From positions 434,001 to 498,000 of the forward strand of contig NZ_CP084098.1 in NCBI RefSeq assembly GCF_036345015.1: a stretch of DNA of 64,000 nt. Direction: 5' to 3'. Made by a program: the position numbers and the translations under genes. The notes beneath the pieces were generated by a model that worked only from the letters and a program-made list of their open reading frames with translations, had not been told where the DNA came from and did not search any database. The DNA is from Cyanobacterium sp. Dongsha4. GTDB taxonomy: Bacteria; Cyanobacteriota; Cyanobacteriia; Cyanobacteriales; Cyanobacteriaceae. Position 1 is the first letter of the stretch. Each line of letters begins with the position of its first letter. Of this stretch, positions 63,808 through 64,000 are shown piece after piece.

Positions 63808-64000
63808 ATGGACGGATTGACTTTTTTTCAGAATAGTGCAGGGAAGTGGCGCTCGCAGCGTACTACCCACCATTTACCTTTCAGAAGAGCCGAAACAGGG
63901 GGTTCAGAGATAAAAGTAGAGCATTTAGAACAGAATGACCCCAAAATAAAAGAAATCTGCGAAATGCACTCTTTTGACCCTAATTTATCGGTAGGAGGTT
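63808..64000 (+). CDS. cpcS: Phycobiliprotein lyase, CpcS/CpeS-like, cut by the window end
   Basis: Only the first 64 codons are present. SAGKWRSQRTTHHLPFRRAE (about 10-29) and IKVEHLEQNDPKIKEICEM match the N-terminal region of CpcS-type S-lyases, which attach phycocyanobilin to cysteine-84-type sites of phycobiliproteins. ATG 63808 is 52 bases after the TPR gene, so the two may be co-transcribed. The rest lies beyond position 64000. Assignment rests on a short but characteristic stretch; CpcS rather than CpcU or CpcT is likely but not certain. Confidence 0.75.
   Translation, partial: MDGLTFFQNSAGKWRSQRTTHHLPFRRAETGGSEIKVEHLEQNDPKIKEICEMHSFDPNLSVGG

Overview
The window looks like chromosomal DNA of a unicellular, low-GC cyanobacterium. 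Direct support: photosystem II genes (psbD, psbU), a cytochrome b6f subunit (petM), chlorophyll genes (chlP, chlG), a phycobiliprotein lyase start at the right edge, many cyanobacteria-only protein families (UPF0367, DUF3685, DUF3727, the Mo-nitro_C domain) and frequent HIP1 octamers (GCGATCGC). AT-richness and the style of the short intergenic repeats suggest the Geminocystis / Cyanobacterium area, but that is inference. No rRNA, CRISPR array, prophage, plasmid gene or intact transposase was found; two tRNAs are present.

Layout. 1-8.4 kb: GGDEF protein, glyoxalase II, small redox and membrane proteins, minD-minE without minC, an MFS exporter, a DUF938 methyltransferase, a GNAT and a Nudix protein. 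8.5-19.3 kb: an overlapping glycosyltransferase/sulfotransferase pair, a thioesterase, two small membrane-anchored proteins, a CPA1 antiporter, L-lactate dehydrogenase, a Wzc-like protein whose kinase P-loop is lost, DUF3727 and a DUF697 GTPase. 19.4-31.6 kb: tRNA-Glu, GH116 glycosidase, PIN/TRAM protein, Lon-like N-domain protein, a methyltransferase, monocistronic psbD, UPF0367, an ECF-type ATPase, an NYN nuclease, tRNA-Leu, an ABC-2 permease and rlmD. 31.7-46.8 kb: glpK, TerB/Mo-nitro_C protein, ispG, rfbC, murF, rsmA, hisIE, ribD, rfbA-like and chlP. 47-64 kb: petM, 1-Cys peroxiredoxin, psbU, grpE-dnaK, CHASE2 kinase, chlG, ftsH, DUF3685, a Grx-BolA pair, a HAD phosphatase, a TPR protein and the start of a CpcS-like lyase cut by the window end.

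How genes work together. Recognisable functional sets are minD-minE (division site), GT2 plus sulfotransferase with the Wzc-like protein, rfbC and rfbA-like genes (cell-surface polysaccharide), grpE-dnaK (chaperone), chlP-chlG (phytylation of chlorophyll), ftsH with photosystem genes (thylakoid quality control), and monothiol glutaredoxin plus BolA (Fe-S/redox). Most genes are single transcription units or short co-oriented runs.

The most unusual content is non-coding. A dispersed, TIR-like repeat family (AACCTGAGTTCAGG at one end, CGAACTGAGGTTA at the other, GGGCAA-rich middle) occurs in many intergenic gaps. Its GAGGTTA end lies at or within a few bases of gene stop codons at several sites, and in one case supplies the stop codon. 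Two other MITE-like elements are present (34244-34446 with perfect 13-bp inverted ends and a near-adjacent 9-bp direct repeat; 35981-36119). I found no clearly new protein system; the best protein-level oddities are the degenerate BY-kinase, the solitary psbD with a one-residue N-terminal deletion, and several unrecognised conserved proteins.
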